A DNA stretch of 64,000 nucleotides from Kaustia mangrovi (GTDB lineage Bacteria > Pseudomonadota > Alphaproteobacteria > Rhizobiales > Im1): the NCBI RefSeq assembly GCF_015482775.1, contig NZ_CP058214.1:4566537-4630536 (forward strand), in the 5' to 3' direction. A program made the position numbers and the translations under genes. Below are positions 15,885-25,294 of the stretch, one piece after another; position 1 is the stretch's first letter, and each line of letters starts with the position of its first letter. Below the pieces are notes generated by a model, which worked only from the letters and a program-made list of their open reading frames with translations, was not told the DNA's origin and searched no databases.

Positions 15885-17288
15885 TCAGTCTCCTTCGCCG
15901 GCGGCGGTCGCCGCGGAATTGGGGGCGAGATAGGCCGGCACGTCCTCCCGATCCGACCGTTTCGGCGGCGCCGCGCCGGTCTCAGGCCCCTTCGCCGCAA
16001 GCCGGCCCATGAAGAACACGCCCGCGGTGAAGACGATCGCATAGACGATCATGAAGACGAGGAGGGACACGGCGACGCTCGCGCCGGGGACCGGGGAGAC
16101 GGAGTCCGCGGTGCGCAACAGACCGAAGACCGTCCAGGGCTGGCGTCCGACCTCCGCCGTCACCCAGCCGGCGAGAACCGCCACGAAGCCCGAGGGCAGC
16201 ATGAGAACGAGGATACGCTGGAACCATGCCTGCTTCTCCAGCCGGCCGGAATAGGCGTACCAGGCGCCGAGAAGCGACACCGCGATCATGACGAGGCCGA
16301 TCCCGACCATGATGCGGAAGGCCCAGAAGGTGATGGCGACCGGCGGGCGATCCTCGGCCGGCCAACTCTTCAGCCCCCGTATGGCGCCGTCGAGCGAGCC
16401 GGTGACGACCAGGCTGCCGATCTCGGGTATGGCCACCTCGTGGAGGTTGCGCTCCTCCGTCTGCGAGGGCCAGCCGAACAGGACGAGCGGCGCACGCCCC
16501 TCATAGCTCTCCCAGTGGCCCTCGATGGCGGCGAGCTTGGAGGGTTGCTCGTGATAGACGGAGATGCCGTGCTCGTGGCCGGCGACGAGCTGCAGCGGCG
16601 TGAGGATGGCGAGCAGGCCGAGCCCCATCGCGACCATCAGCCGGACCGGTCGGTCGCGGCGGCCCTTCAGGAGCTGCCAGGCGCCGACGCCGACCACCGC
16701 GAAGGCGGTCGTGATATAGGCCGCCAGGACCATGTGGACGAGCCTGTAGGGGAAGGTCGGGCTGAAGACGATCGCCAGCCAGTCCGTCGGATAGAAGATG
16801 CCGTCGCGGATCTCGTAGCCCGCGGGCGCCTGCATCCAGCTATTGGCGGCGAGGATCCAGAAGGCGGACATCAGCGTTCCCGCCGCGACGATGCAGGTCG
16901 ACAGGAAGTGCAGGCCCGGCCCGACGCGGTTGACCCCGAACAGCATGATCCCGAGGAACGAGGCTTCCAGGAAGAAGGCGGTCAGCACCTCGTAGCCAAG
17001 GAGCGGGCCCAGAATATTGCCGGTGAGCTCGGAGAACCGGCTCCAGTTGGTGCCGAACTGATAGCTCATCACGACGCCGGAGACGACGCCGAGCCCGAAG
17101 GATACCGCGAAGATCTTCAGCCAGAACCGGTAGAGCGCGTAATAGGCGTCGTCGCCGGTCTTCAGCCACAGACCTTCCAGCACGGCGAGGTAGCTCGCCA
17201 AACCGATGGTGAAAGAGGGGAAGATGATATGGAACGCTATCGTGAATGCGAATTGCAGACGCGACAGTAGCAAGGCGTCGAAGTCCAT
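15885..17288 (-). CDS. cioA: Cytochrome bd-type quinol oxidase subunit I, cyanide-insensitive type (CioA)
   Basis: About 467 residues with many membrane helices. The start is placed at MDFDALLLSRLQFAFTIAFH, behind GGGGAGGGG; an ATG directly before it would be too close to the ribosome-binding site. The heme b ligand regions are visible (LQFAFTIAFHIIFP; GHEHGISVYHEQPSKLAAIE). The loop after the quinol region is short (GWPSQTEERNLHEVAIPEIG), which is typical of the CIO subgroup. It oxidises ubiquinol with O2 in the inner membrane without proton pumping, useful at low O2 or with sulfide or cyanide present. The sulfide-producing mtoX operon lies nearby. Confidence 0.95.
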   Translation of the reverse strand: MDFDALLLSRLQFAFTIAFHIIFPSFTIGLASYLAVLEGLWLKTGDDAYYALYRFWLKIFAVSFGLGVVSGVVMSYQFGTNWSRFSELTGNILGPLLGYEVLTAFFLEASFLGIMLFGVNRVGPGLHFLSTCIVAAGTLMSAFWILAANSWMQAPAGYEIRDGIFYPTDWLAIVFSPTFPYRLVHMVLAAYITTAFAVVGVGAWQLLKGRRDRPVRLMVAMGLGLLAILTPLQLVAGHEHGISVYHEQPSKLAAIEGHWESYEGRAPLVLFGWPSQTEERNLHEVAIPEIGSLVVTGSLDGAIRGLKSWPAEDRPPVAITFWAFRIMVGIGLVMIAVSLLGAWYAYSGRLEKQAWFQRILVLMLPSGFVAVLAGWVTAEVGRQPWTVFGLLRTADSVSPVPGASVAVSLLVFMIVYAIVFTAGVFFMGRLAAKGPETGAAPPKRSDREDVPAYLAPNSAATAAGEGD

Positions 17289-17583
17289 CATCCCCTCCCC
17301 AGACGGCACGATCCCGCACAAGGTCCCCAAGCTTCGACAATAGACCTTCGCAACGCACAAGAAAACAGTGCAAAGCGGCGAATGGGAAAGGCCGATTAGT
17401 GTTCGGCCCGCGATGGACAAGAGGGGGTATGGGCCGGATCGGTCCGGATCTCTCCCCTTGGGGCCCCGGGGCGAGACCTATCGTCATGGGTGACAAAATC
17501 CGCCCGGAGAACCATCTCTCCTCCTGCACCCGCCGGCGCCCGTCCCGGACGCCAACGACGCCACCGCAGACAGGAGACCCCCC

Positions 17584-18375
<792 letters not shown>

Positions 18376-18388
18376 CCTGCGACCGGCT

Positions 18389-19606
18389 TCAGAAGCCGCC
18401 GAACTTCGTCAGAAGCGCGATGACCGGGCGGCGCACCCGCCGTCCGAGCCGCCGATAGGCGGCCCGGATATGCGGGCGCAGATGGCGCAGATAAGCCCGG
18501 CAGTAGAGCCGGCCCATGGCGGAGGCCGGAGCCAGGAAATCGAAGACATCGACCGAGCCGTTGCTCCAGCTCTCCTTGTAGCCGTCGCCCGGCACCATGA
18601 GATCGAACAGCGCCAAACCGTTCTCGAGGCACCATTTCTGGCTCAGATGCATGTGGAGCCGGGCCGGGGAAAGATCGTGGAGCCGATGGTCGTGGGCGGT
18701 CAGATAGGCGAAATGGCCGCCTCTGTAGCGAAGCGCGAGTTCCGCCGCCACGGGCCTGTCGCCGCATCGCAGGACCGGCGCGGCCGCGAGCGGGGCGTCG
18801 CCGGTCTCCGCACCCAGATCGCCGAGGAAGGCGTGGAGCCGCGCATTGGCGACGACCGGGCTCATCAGGCCGCGCACGGCCAGCCATCTGCGCTTTTCCG
18901 CGATCATCCAACCCACCGTTCCGGCCGAACCGTCCGACAGGTCGTCCATACCGAACCGCACCGGCCCGAGCGTCTCGAGCTTTCGCTGGATGCGCTGCCG
19001 CCGCCGGCGCTGCTCCTTGCCGTAGCGTCTGTCATATGCGGCGCCGTCGGCGAAGGCTGAGAGGTCGAGGCAGGGGGCGCATTCGCGCGCGATGGAGGTC
19101 GCGCAGCTTGCCGAGAGGAAGGGATAGGCCGTGGCGTCCACGCGCACATGACGCAGGAAGGCGGCGTCGATGCCGAGTTCCGTCCTGGCGATCTGCCAGG
19201 CTCTGGACAGCCAGGGAGCGGCGTCGATGTCGGGCGCGACCAGCACGTCGCCATACTGGCCGAACGGATCTGTGAGCCATTTCAGCACCCGGACCGGGCC
19301 GTGGCGGGCGATCATGAGCGGCCACAGCATGACCAGCCGGCCGCCGAGCCAGCCGGCAATGAGAGCCGGTTCGGCGGAAGCGGCCTCCGAGAGAAAATGG
19401 CGTGCCCAGGCGCCGCACCAGGCGAAACTCTGGAAAACATGATGGGGCCGTGCGGCCGCCGCCTCGAGCGCCTGCCAGTCCTCCTTCAGCGCAAGGAGGG
19501 CGCCGGATGTGGCGACGACCTCCAGCCGCGCGCCCTCCGGCAGGTCGGCCGGCTGCCGGTCCACGCATGTCCGCGCGGCAGCGTCATCCGGCCAAGCGAC
19601 AGACAT
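18389..19606 (-). CDS. GNAT/FemAB-like acyltransferase (CelD/BcsL type)
   Basis: 405 residues, cytoplasmic. The start at 19606 is preceded by AGGGGGAAG. Two GNAT-like halves are suggested: WLGGRLVMLWPLMIARHGPV near residue 95, and a C-terminal acetyltransferase-6 type segment (RPVAAELALRYRGGHFAYLT, then GYKESWSNGSVDVFDFLAP). Proteins of this plan, annotated CelD/BcsL or FemAB-like, modify polysaccharides or cell-envelope components. The substrate is unknown. It follows the CoxE-type gene by 73 nt on the same strand but is not obviously related. Confidence 0.75.
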   Translation of the reverse strand: MSVAWPDDAAARTCVDRQPADLPEGARLEVVATSGALLALKEDWQALEAAAARPHHVFQSFAWCGAWARHFLSEAASAEPALIAGWLGGRLVMLWPLMIARHGPVRVLKWLTDPFGQYGDVLVAPDIDAAPWLSRAWQIARTELGIDAAFLRHVRVDATAYPFLSASCATSIARECAPCLDLSAFADGAAYDRRYGKEQRRRRQRIQRKLETLGPVRFGMDDLSDGSAGTVGWMIAEKRRWLAVRGLMSPVVANARLHAFLGDLGAETGDAPLAAAPVLRCGDRPVAAELALRYRGGHFAYLTAHDHRLHDLSPARLHMHLSQKWCLENGLALFDLMVPGDGYKESWSNGSVDVFDFLAPASAMGRLYCRAYLRHLRPHIRAAYRRLGRRVRRPVIALLTKFGGF

Positions 19607-19679
19607 CTTCCCCCTGACATGTCCTTTTTGCGGCCGGAGCATCGCGGCCGGGCCTTGAGATTTGGTTTCCGTCCGGGGC

Positions 19680-20858
19680 CTACCGCGACAGCTCCCGCAT
19701 CGCCTCGTCGAGCCCCTCAAGCGTCAGGGGATACATGCGCTCGCCCATGGCCGCCCCGATCATCTGCGTGGAGGGTGTGTAGCCCCAGTAGCGTTCCGGA
19801 GCCGGATTGAGCCAGACCGCCTTCGGAAAGCTCTCCGTCACCCGCTCGAGCCAGACCTGGCCGGCCTCCGGGTTCATGTGCTCCACCGAACCGCCGGGAT
19901 GGGTGATCTCGAACGGGCTCATCGCCGCGTCGCCCACGAAGATCGCCTTGTAGTCGGACGGATAGGTATGGAGCACGTCCCATGTGTCGATGCGCTCGGT
20001 GTGGCGTCGGCGGTTGTTGCGCCACACCGTTTCGTAGAGGCAATTGTGGAAGTAGTAGTATTCCAGATGCTTGAACTCCGTGCGGGCGGCGGAGAACAGC
20101 TCCTCGCAGATGCGGATATGCGGGTCCATGGAGCCGCCGACATCGAGGAACAGGAGCACCTTCACCGCATTGTGCCGTTCGGGCACGAATTTCAGGTCGA
20201 GATAGCCCTTGCGCACCGTCGCCTGGATCGTGTCGTCGAGATCGAGCTGGTCGGCCGCGCCCTCGCGCGCGAAGCGGCGCAGGCGCTTGAGCGCGACCTT
20301 GATGTTGCGCGTGCCGAGCTCGACGGTGTCGTCGAGGTCCTTGAACTCGCGCTTGTCCCACACCTTGATGGCGCGGCGATGCCGGCTCTCGTGCTGGCCG
20401 ATGCGGATGCCGGCGGGGTTGTAGCCATAGGCGCCGAAGGGCGAGGTGCCCGCCGTGCCGATCCACTTGCTGCCGCCCTGATGGCGCTTGGTCTGCTCCT
20501 CCAGCCGGCGCTTCAGCTCCTCCATGATCTTCTCGAACCCGCCGAGCGCCTCCACCATGGCCTTCTCCTCCTCGGTGAGGTAGCGCTCGGTCAGCCGGCG
20601 CAGCCACTCCTCCGGGAGTTCGCGGACGTCGTCCTCGCCCGCGACCGTCTCCAGCCCCTCGAAGACCTGTCCGAACACCTGGTCGAAGCGGTCCAGATTG
20701 CGCTCGTCCTTCACCAGCGCCGCGCGGGACAGATAGTAGAACTCCTCTACCCGGCGGTCCGTCACGCGCGCGCCGAGCGCCTCCATGAGGGTCAGGTACT
20801 CGCGCAGGCTGACCGGAAGCCCGGCCTGCTTGAGCGCGTTGAAGAAAGTGATGAACAT
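19680..20858 (-). CDS. CoxE-like VWA domain protein
   Basis: 392 residues. The N-terminal ~220 residues are helical (FFNALKQAGLPVSLREYL, then basic and acidic helices). The C-terminal half is a von Willebrand A domain with a MIDAS-like motif LLFLDVGGSMDPHI and a later acidic KAIFVGDAAMSPFEI. The Gly-Gly in place of the usual first Ser fits the CoxE-type branch. Such proteins work with MoxR AAA+ ATPases as metal-centre or protein-complex maturation chaperones. A matching MoxR is encoded at 34816-35661, unusually far away. No CO-dehydrogenase genes are present. Confidence 0.85.
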   Translation of the reverse strand: MFITFFNALKQAGLPVSLREYLTLMEALGARVTDRRVEEFYYLSRAALVKDERNLDRFDQVFGQVFEGLETVAGEDDVRELPEEWLRRLTERYLTEEEKAMVEALGGFEKIMEELKRRLEEQTKRHQGGSKWIGTAGTSPFGAYGYNPAGIRIGQHESRHRRAIKVWDKREFKDLDDTVELGTRNIKVALKRLRRFAREGAADQLDLDDTIQATVRKGYLDLKFVPERHNAVKVLLFLDVGGSMDPHIRICEELFSAARTEFKHLEYYYFHNCLYETVWRNNRRRHTERIDTWDVLHTYPSDYKAIFVGDAAMSPFEITHPGGSVEHMNPEAGQVWLERVTESFPKAVWLNPAPERYWGYTPSTQMIGAAMGERMYPLTLEGLDEAMRELSR

Positions 20859-21011
20859 GCCGGTCCTCTAAGGGGCTGATCGTCCACATGGAAGGTTTAA
20901 CGCAGTTGAACCGTGCCGTCATGTCCCGGAAAATGGTCCGCGCCCGGTCGCGCCCCAAAGGTGTGGGCGGGCGGGCGAAGCCGGACCAACCGGCCGTTCG
21001 AGGGAGGAACC

Positions 21012-21569
21012 ATGACGAGCAAGACCGAGACCCCCGAGGAGGGCGGGCGCGTGACCGCCATCATGCTTCATGACGACGGTCAGGTGCCGAACAATCCGAC
21101 CCTGCCACTTGTGATCTGCCGCGGCGTCCTCGATACCGGGAACAGCGCCGATCCGGAAGCGGCGTTCGAGGAGTTGTTCCACCGGAACGGATGGGGACAT
21201 GGATGGCGCAACGGGATCTTCGACTATCACCATTTCCACTCCACCGCCCATGAGGCGCTCGGCATTGCGCGCGGGCATGCGGAGGTCCAGTTCGGCGGGC
21301 CGGACGGGCCGGTCCTGTCGGTCGGGGCGGGCGATGTCGTGGCGATTCCCGCCGGCGTCGGCCATTGCCGCGTCTCCGGTGGGACGGGGCTCAGCGTGAT
21401 CGGCGCCTATCCGCGCCACCAGCACTGGGATCTCTGGCAGATGGGCGAGGGCAGCCTCGATCTCGCCCGCGAGAATATCGCGTCCGTCCCCCTGCCGGAA
21501 ACCGATCCGGTATCGGGTGCGTCCGGGCCGGTGACGGAGTTGTGGTCGAAGGCGACCGGCAAGCGGTGA
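21012..21569 (+). CDS. Cupin domain protein
   Basis: 185 residues. The central cupin has DYHHFHSTAHEALGIARG (metal-ligand histidines and Glu) and a second motif GDVVAIPAGVGHCRVSG. ATG 21012 follows GAGGGAGGAACC. Similar stand-alone cupins are often annotated as hypothetical; the preserved His/Glu ligands suggest metal binding. It is divergent from the CoxE gene. Confidence 0.85.
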   Translation: MTSKTETPEEGGRVTAIMLHDDGQVPNNPTLPLVICRGVLDTGNSADPEAAFEELFHRNGWGHGWRNGIFDYHHFHSTAHEALGIARGHAEVQFGGPDGPVLSVGAGDVVAIPAGVGHCRVSGGTGLSVIGAYPRHQHWDLWQMGEGSLDLARENIASVPLPETDPVSGASGPVTELWSKATGKR

Positions 21570-21582
21570 AGCCGAATTCGGC

Positions 21583-22356
21583 CTAACCCAGCGCCAGCCA
21601 GACCACGCCGAGACCCCAGACGCACAGAATGAGGCCGGCGCCGCGGGCCACGGCGTAGCGCTGCGGCACCAGCTTCTCGACCATCACATAGAGCGTGAGG
21701 CCGGCGATCCACGCCATGTTCATGACGCCCGCATAGAAGAGCAGCAGCATCAGAACCCAGCAGCAGCCGAGGCAATAGAGGCCGTGATGCAGGCCCATCG
21801 CGAAGGCGCCGAGGGTGCCGGGCCGCCAGTGCCGGGCGAAGAAGAACAGGGGTGCGCCGCATCGGCGAAGACATGCGGCCTTGAGCGGGGTGAGCTGGTA
21901 GACGCCCGCGGCGACGAGCAGGCTGCCGCCGAGCAGCGCACTCGTGACAGCCATCATGCCCGACAGCGCGCCGGAATAATGCAGCGCCCATTGCGCGGCC
22001 ACTGCGGCGGTAGAAAAGGCCGCCCATGCCGCGAGATAGCCGAGCCCGAAGACGGTCACGGCCCGCGCCCCGCCATCGGCAGGGGCCCGACGCCGGTTTA
22101 TGGCGGCAAAGAGCAATATGGCCGGCGCCGCGCCGGGCAGCATCATGGCCGTCATCATCACAGCCCACATGACCCAGACGAGCAGGGCATAGGAGAACGA
22201 CCACAGGGCCGGCTGCGGCATGGCGGCATGGCCCATGTCCATTCCGGCGCCCATGGCCAGATAGGCCCAGGCGATGGCGGTGGCGAGCACGAGACCGCCC
22301 GTGGCGACAGCCGTCTCGCGCCGCAGGCTTGCAAGCACACCCGTGTCGGGTTTCAT
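21583..22356 (-). CDS. DUF2182 integral membrane protein (predicted metal-binding)
   Basis: 257 residues with about seven membrane helices. It contains the DUF2182 features MWAVMMTAMMLPGAAPAIL, a PLKAACLRRCGAP loop and GLHHGLYCLGCCWVLMLLL, rich in Met, His and Cys, which suggests a transition metal, possibly copper. It starts 35 nt after the DUF1326 gene on the same strand, a recurrent pairing. The biochemical function of both families is not established. Confidence 0.88.
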   Translation of the reverse strand: MKPDTGVLASLRRETAVATGGLVLATAIAWAYLAMGAGMDMGHAAMPQPALWSFSYALLVWVMWAVMMTAMMLPGAAPAILLFAAINRRRAPADGGARAVTVFGLGYLAAWAAFSTAAVAAQWALHYSGALSGMMAVTSALLGGSLLVAAGVYQLTPLKAACLRRCGAPLFFFARHWRPGTLGAFAMGLHHGLYCLGCCWVLMLLLFYAGVMNMAWIAGLTLYVMVEKLVPQRYAVARGAGLILCVWGLGVVWLALG

Positions 22357-22391
22357 CGCGGCCGGTTCCCTTCGCAAGAGCCGACGCCGGA

Positions 22392-23024
22392 TCAGCCCTG
22401 CGGGCCCGCGCGGGTCATGTCGAGCATCGTCAGATGGCTGTGGCGGTCCGACCAGTCGAGCGGAACGGGACCCGTTCCGTGGGTCGTGCTGCTCGCATAT
22501 TCCGCCTCATGATACTCGAACCCTTCGGGCAGGCTGACATGCACGGGATGGGGATCGCCGGTGATCGGATTGCGGATCGGCTCGACGCGCGCCTCCACAA
22601 GACCCGGTACGGAGAAGTGTCCGGTCCGAGCCTTCAGGTCCATCTCGAAGGATATGGGCAGGAAATGCGGGTCGTGCACCGTGTCGATCACGCTGGCGAA
22701 CACGCTGAAGACCGTCGCGCCGGGCTCGCTTTCCTCGCCCGACATGATGGTGAGCAGGGCCTCGCGCTGTTTCTCGTCGGCACGTTCGTCGACGATCGGC
22801 AGAATCTCGCCCCCGCCCTCGTGGATCGCGCCCGGCCATGCGACGGTTGCGGCCCAGTGCAGGCCGTCGAGCGTCACATCGCCGAAATGTCCCTTGTCCA
22901 CCCGCATGGCGACCGCGGCACGGCAGTGGCCGCTTGTCGGGCGGGAATTGAACTGGCAGGGACATCCCCAGGCGCAGTTGCATGTCGCAATTTCGGGCCC
23001 CCGGAGTAACCAGTCGACAGCCAT
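22392..23024 (-). CDS. DUF1326 protein
   Basis: 210 residues beginning MAVDWLLRGPEIATCNCAWG with CPCQF, the typical Cys-rich N-terminus of DUF1326. It has no signal peptide. The beta-rich remainder ends GPVPLDWSDRHSHLTMLDMT. ATG 23024 is preceded by AGGGAGGACGCC. DUF1326 and DUF2182 genes occur together in many proteobacteria, and here they are adjacent and co-directional, so a joint role in metal handling or sensing is plausible but unproven. Confidence 0.88.
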   Translation of the reverse strand: MAVDWLLRGPEIATCNCAWGCPCQFNSRPTSGHCRAAVAMRVDKGHFGDVTLDGLHWAATVAWPGAIHEGGGEILPIVDERADEKQREALLTIMSGEESEPGATVFSVFASVIDTVHDPHFLPISFEMDLKARTGHFSVPGLVEARVEPIRNPITGDPHPVHVSLPEGFEYHEAEYASSTTHGTGPVPLDWSDRHSHLTMLDMTRAGPQG

Positions 23025-23136
23025 GGCGTCCTCCCTGACGGCTGCTGTCGCCCCCGGTCCATCGAAGCCTATCACAGATACGCGCCGGACGCGCGGCACA
23101 AAGGCCTGTCGGTCGGCCGCCGGTAGCGCCGGGCGT

Positions 23137-23445
23137 TCAGGCGGCCGTGCCGTTCACATGGGCGCTCGGCTCCAGTGTCGTGCGATGGGCGGGGTCGGTG
23201 TCGATGACGGAGCCGACCCGGCCGGCGACGGTCACCTCGCCGCCGAGATTGATGAGCTTGCCGGTCACCATCCCGCGGATGACGGCATGGGCGCCGCGCT
23301 CCACGGTGAGGTCGCCGGTGACGGTTCCGTCGAGCTCGAAATGCACCTCCGGCGCAATGCTCGCATTGCCCGATACGGTGCCGAGAAGGCGTGTGCTCTC
23401 TTCGAACCGGCGGGGCGCGCTCAGGGTCTCGGTGATCGTTTTCAT
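23137..23445 (-). CDS. Small bactofilin-like polymer-forming protein
   Basis: 102 residues. After a short polar tail the sequence has the ~17-residue periodic pattern of a right-handed beta-helix (TVTGDLTVERGAHAVIRG, then MVTGKLINLGGEVTVAGRVG). This matches bactofilins (DUF583), which self-assemble into filaments, though the protein is at the short end of the family. An AAAAGGAGGTTCG ribosome-binding site precedes ATG 23445. It follows the decarboxylase gene by 68 nt on the same strand; a functional link is not apparent. Confidence 0.75.
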   Translation of the reverse strand: MKTITETLSAPRRFEESTRLLGTVSGNASIAPEVHFELDGTVTGDLTVERGAHAVIRGMVTGKLINLGGEVTVAGRVGSVIDTDPAHRTTLEPSAHVNGTAA

Positions 23446-23513
23446 AAGCGAACCTCCTTTTACCAGTCGGTTACCGGCAAGTTTATCACATCGCGGCAGC
23501 CGACCGGAGGGGG

Positions 23514-25148
23514 TCACTGGGCGGCGGGCCGGGCGGCCGTCTTCTCCTTCAGCGTGCTCGTGAAACGGTCGAGCGCCCGGGATATCTCGTCGCGCGGGAT
23601 CATGATCTCGACGATGTGGAAATGGCCGGCATCGCCATGGGCCTCCTCCAGCGCGGCGACGAGCTCGGCCCGCGTCGTCACCCGGTGGCCCCGGCCGCCG
23701 AGCGACGGTGCCATGTCGGCGAAATGCCAGTCGGCCAGGTCGTTGTAGCGCGTGTCCGACTGGAAGGCCTTGAGCATGCCCCAGGCGCAGTTATTGAAGA
23801 CCAGAACGATAGGCGTCCAGCCGTTGTGCACGCAGTTGCCGAGCTCCCAGCCGGTCATCTGGAAGGCGCCGTCGCCGACCATGATCAGCGGGCGCCGGCC
23901 GCTCGCGGCCTGGAGGCCGAGGCCCGCGGGCACGCCGGGACCCATGGTGGCGTAGTAGCCGGGCGCGACGAGCTCGGTGTAGACGATGTCCATGGCGGTG
24001 AACAGGCAGTCGCCCATATCGGCGGAGATCGGCATGCGTCCGTGGCGGTCGAACAGATCGTTCACCGCGCGCGCAATGTCGGAAGGGGCGACGGGATTGC
24101 CGTCGCTCGAGGCCCCGCGCGGATAGTCGGGCGTTGCGGGGGTGGGCGCCTTGGCCACCGGCTCGGCGATCGCGATCAGCGCATCGATCAGGGCGTGGAG
24201 CGAGACGTCGGGATAGTTGTGATAGGCAAAGCGTACCTCCCGGTCGAAGGCGTGGATGGCGGAGCGCTGGTCGATCTGACGCTTGGACACGCCGAAATTC
24301 GTGTCGCACAGGATCACGCCCAGCATGAGGAGCGCGTCGGAGCGTTCCACCGCCCGGCGGATCTCCGGCTCGCCGGCCAGCCCCAGATAGGTGCCGATCA
24401 GGGGCGCGTCGCTGTCTGCGAGGATGCCGCGGGCCATGAAGGTTGTCGCGGTGGGCAGCGCAAGGCGCCTGGAGAGCGCGGCGACCTTGTCCTCCAGCCC
24501 GTAGCGGCGGACTTCCACGCCGAGCAGCAGTGCCGGGCGCTCGGCCGCCTTGAGGCGCGTCATGATCTCTTGCGCACAGGCCTGCGCAGCCTCGATGTCC
24601 GGCGGTGTCTCGGCATAGGCCGGCACCTCGCCGACCTCGGCGTCGACCATGTCGCGCGGCAATTCGATATAGACGGGGCGGGAGCGCTCGCGTGCGGCGG
24701 TCAGCACGCGGGCGATCTCTGCCGGCGCGGTGGCCGGGTCGTTGAGGATCGCCTGTGCGCAGGTCACCTCGTTATAGACGAGGCGCTGGGAGTCCAGTCG
24801 CTTGACCTGGTGGTGGAGGCCCATGCCGAGCCCCGCCTCGCGCGCGCCGGGCGCGCCGGATATGACGACGAGCGGCGATTTTTCCGCATAGGCCATCGCG
24901 ACCGGGTTGACCATGTTGAGCGCGCCCGCGCCATAGGTCACCGCAGCGACGCCGAGCTTCGAATTGTAGCGGCCTGCCGCGTCGGCGGCGAAACCGACGC
25001 CCGGCTCGTGGCTCAGGCAGTGCAGCGGCAGGACGTTCGATTGTTCAATGACCTTGAAGAAGGGCAGGGCGAAATCGCCGGGTATGCCGAAAATCTCCGA
25101 GGCGCCATAGGCCTTCAAGGCCTGAAGCAGCGCGTGGCCAAGCTTCAT
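23514..25148 (-). CDS. ipdC: Indolepyruvate / phenylpyruvate decarboxylase
   Basis: 544 residues, a three-domain thiamine-diphosphate enzyme. The cofactor-activating glutamate lies in LSHEPGVGFAADAAGRY (residues ~45-61). The ThDP/Mg motif is GDGAFQMTGWELGN to NN (residues ~425-455), and MGDCLFTAMDI lies in the C-terminal domain. The start MKLGHALLQALKAYG and later blocks closely resemble the Azospirillum-type indolepyruvate/phenylpyruvate decarboxylase. The reaction is decarboxylation of an aromatic 2-oxo acid to the aldehyde, a step to indole- or phenyl-acetate (auxin-like compounds). Which substrate is preferred cannot be read from the sequence. Confidence 0.85.
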   Translation of the reverse strand: MKLGHALLQALKAYGASEIFGIPGDFALPFFKVIEQSNVLPLHCLSHEPGVGFAADAAGRYNSKLGVAAVTYGAGALNMVNPVAMAYAEKSPLVVISGAPGAREAGLGMGLHHQVKRLDSQRLVYNEVTCAQAILNDPATAPAEIARVLTAARERSRPVYIELPRDMVDAEVGEVPAYAETPPDIEAAQACAQEIMTRLKAAERPALLLGVEVRRYGLEDKVAALSRRLALPTATTFMARGILADSDAPLIGTYLGLAGEPEIRRAVERSDALLMLGVILCDTNFGVSKRQIDQRSAIHAFDREVRFAYHNYPDVSLHALIDALIAIAEPVAKAPTPATPDYPRGASSDGNPVAPSDIARAVNDLFDRHGRMPISADMGDCLFTAMDIVYTELVAPGYYATMGPGVPAGLGLQAASGRRPLIMVGDGAFQMTGWELGNCVHNGWTPIVLVFNNCAWGMLKAFQSDTRYNDLADWHFADMAPSLGGRGHRVTTRAELVAALEEAHGDAGHFHIVEIMIPRDEISRALDRFTSTLKEKTAARPAAQ

Positions 25149-25294
25149 GGTCGATGCTCCCTTGTGTCCCGTAGCGGCCGTCGGCCAGGGAGCATCAGTC
25201 TAGCCCGGCGCAGGCGGGGCGACAAAGGCCCGGCAGGGAATGAAGAGGACGGGCACCCCGGGGAACGGCAGCTTGCCGGGCCGCCGGCGGATCC

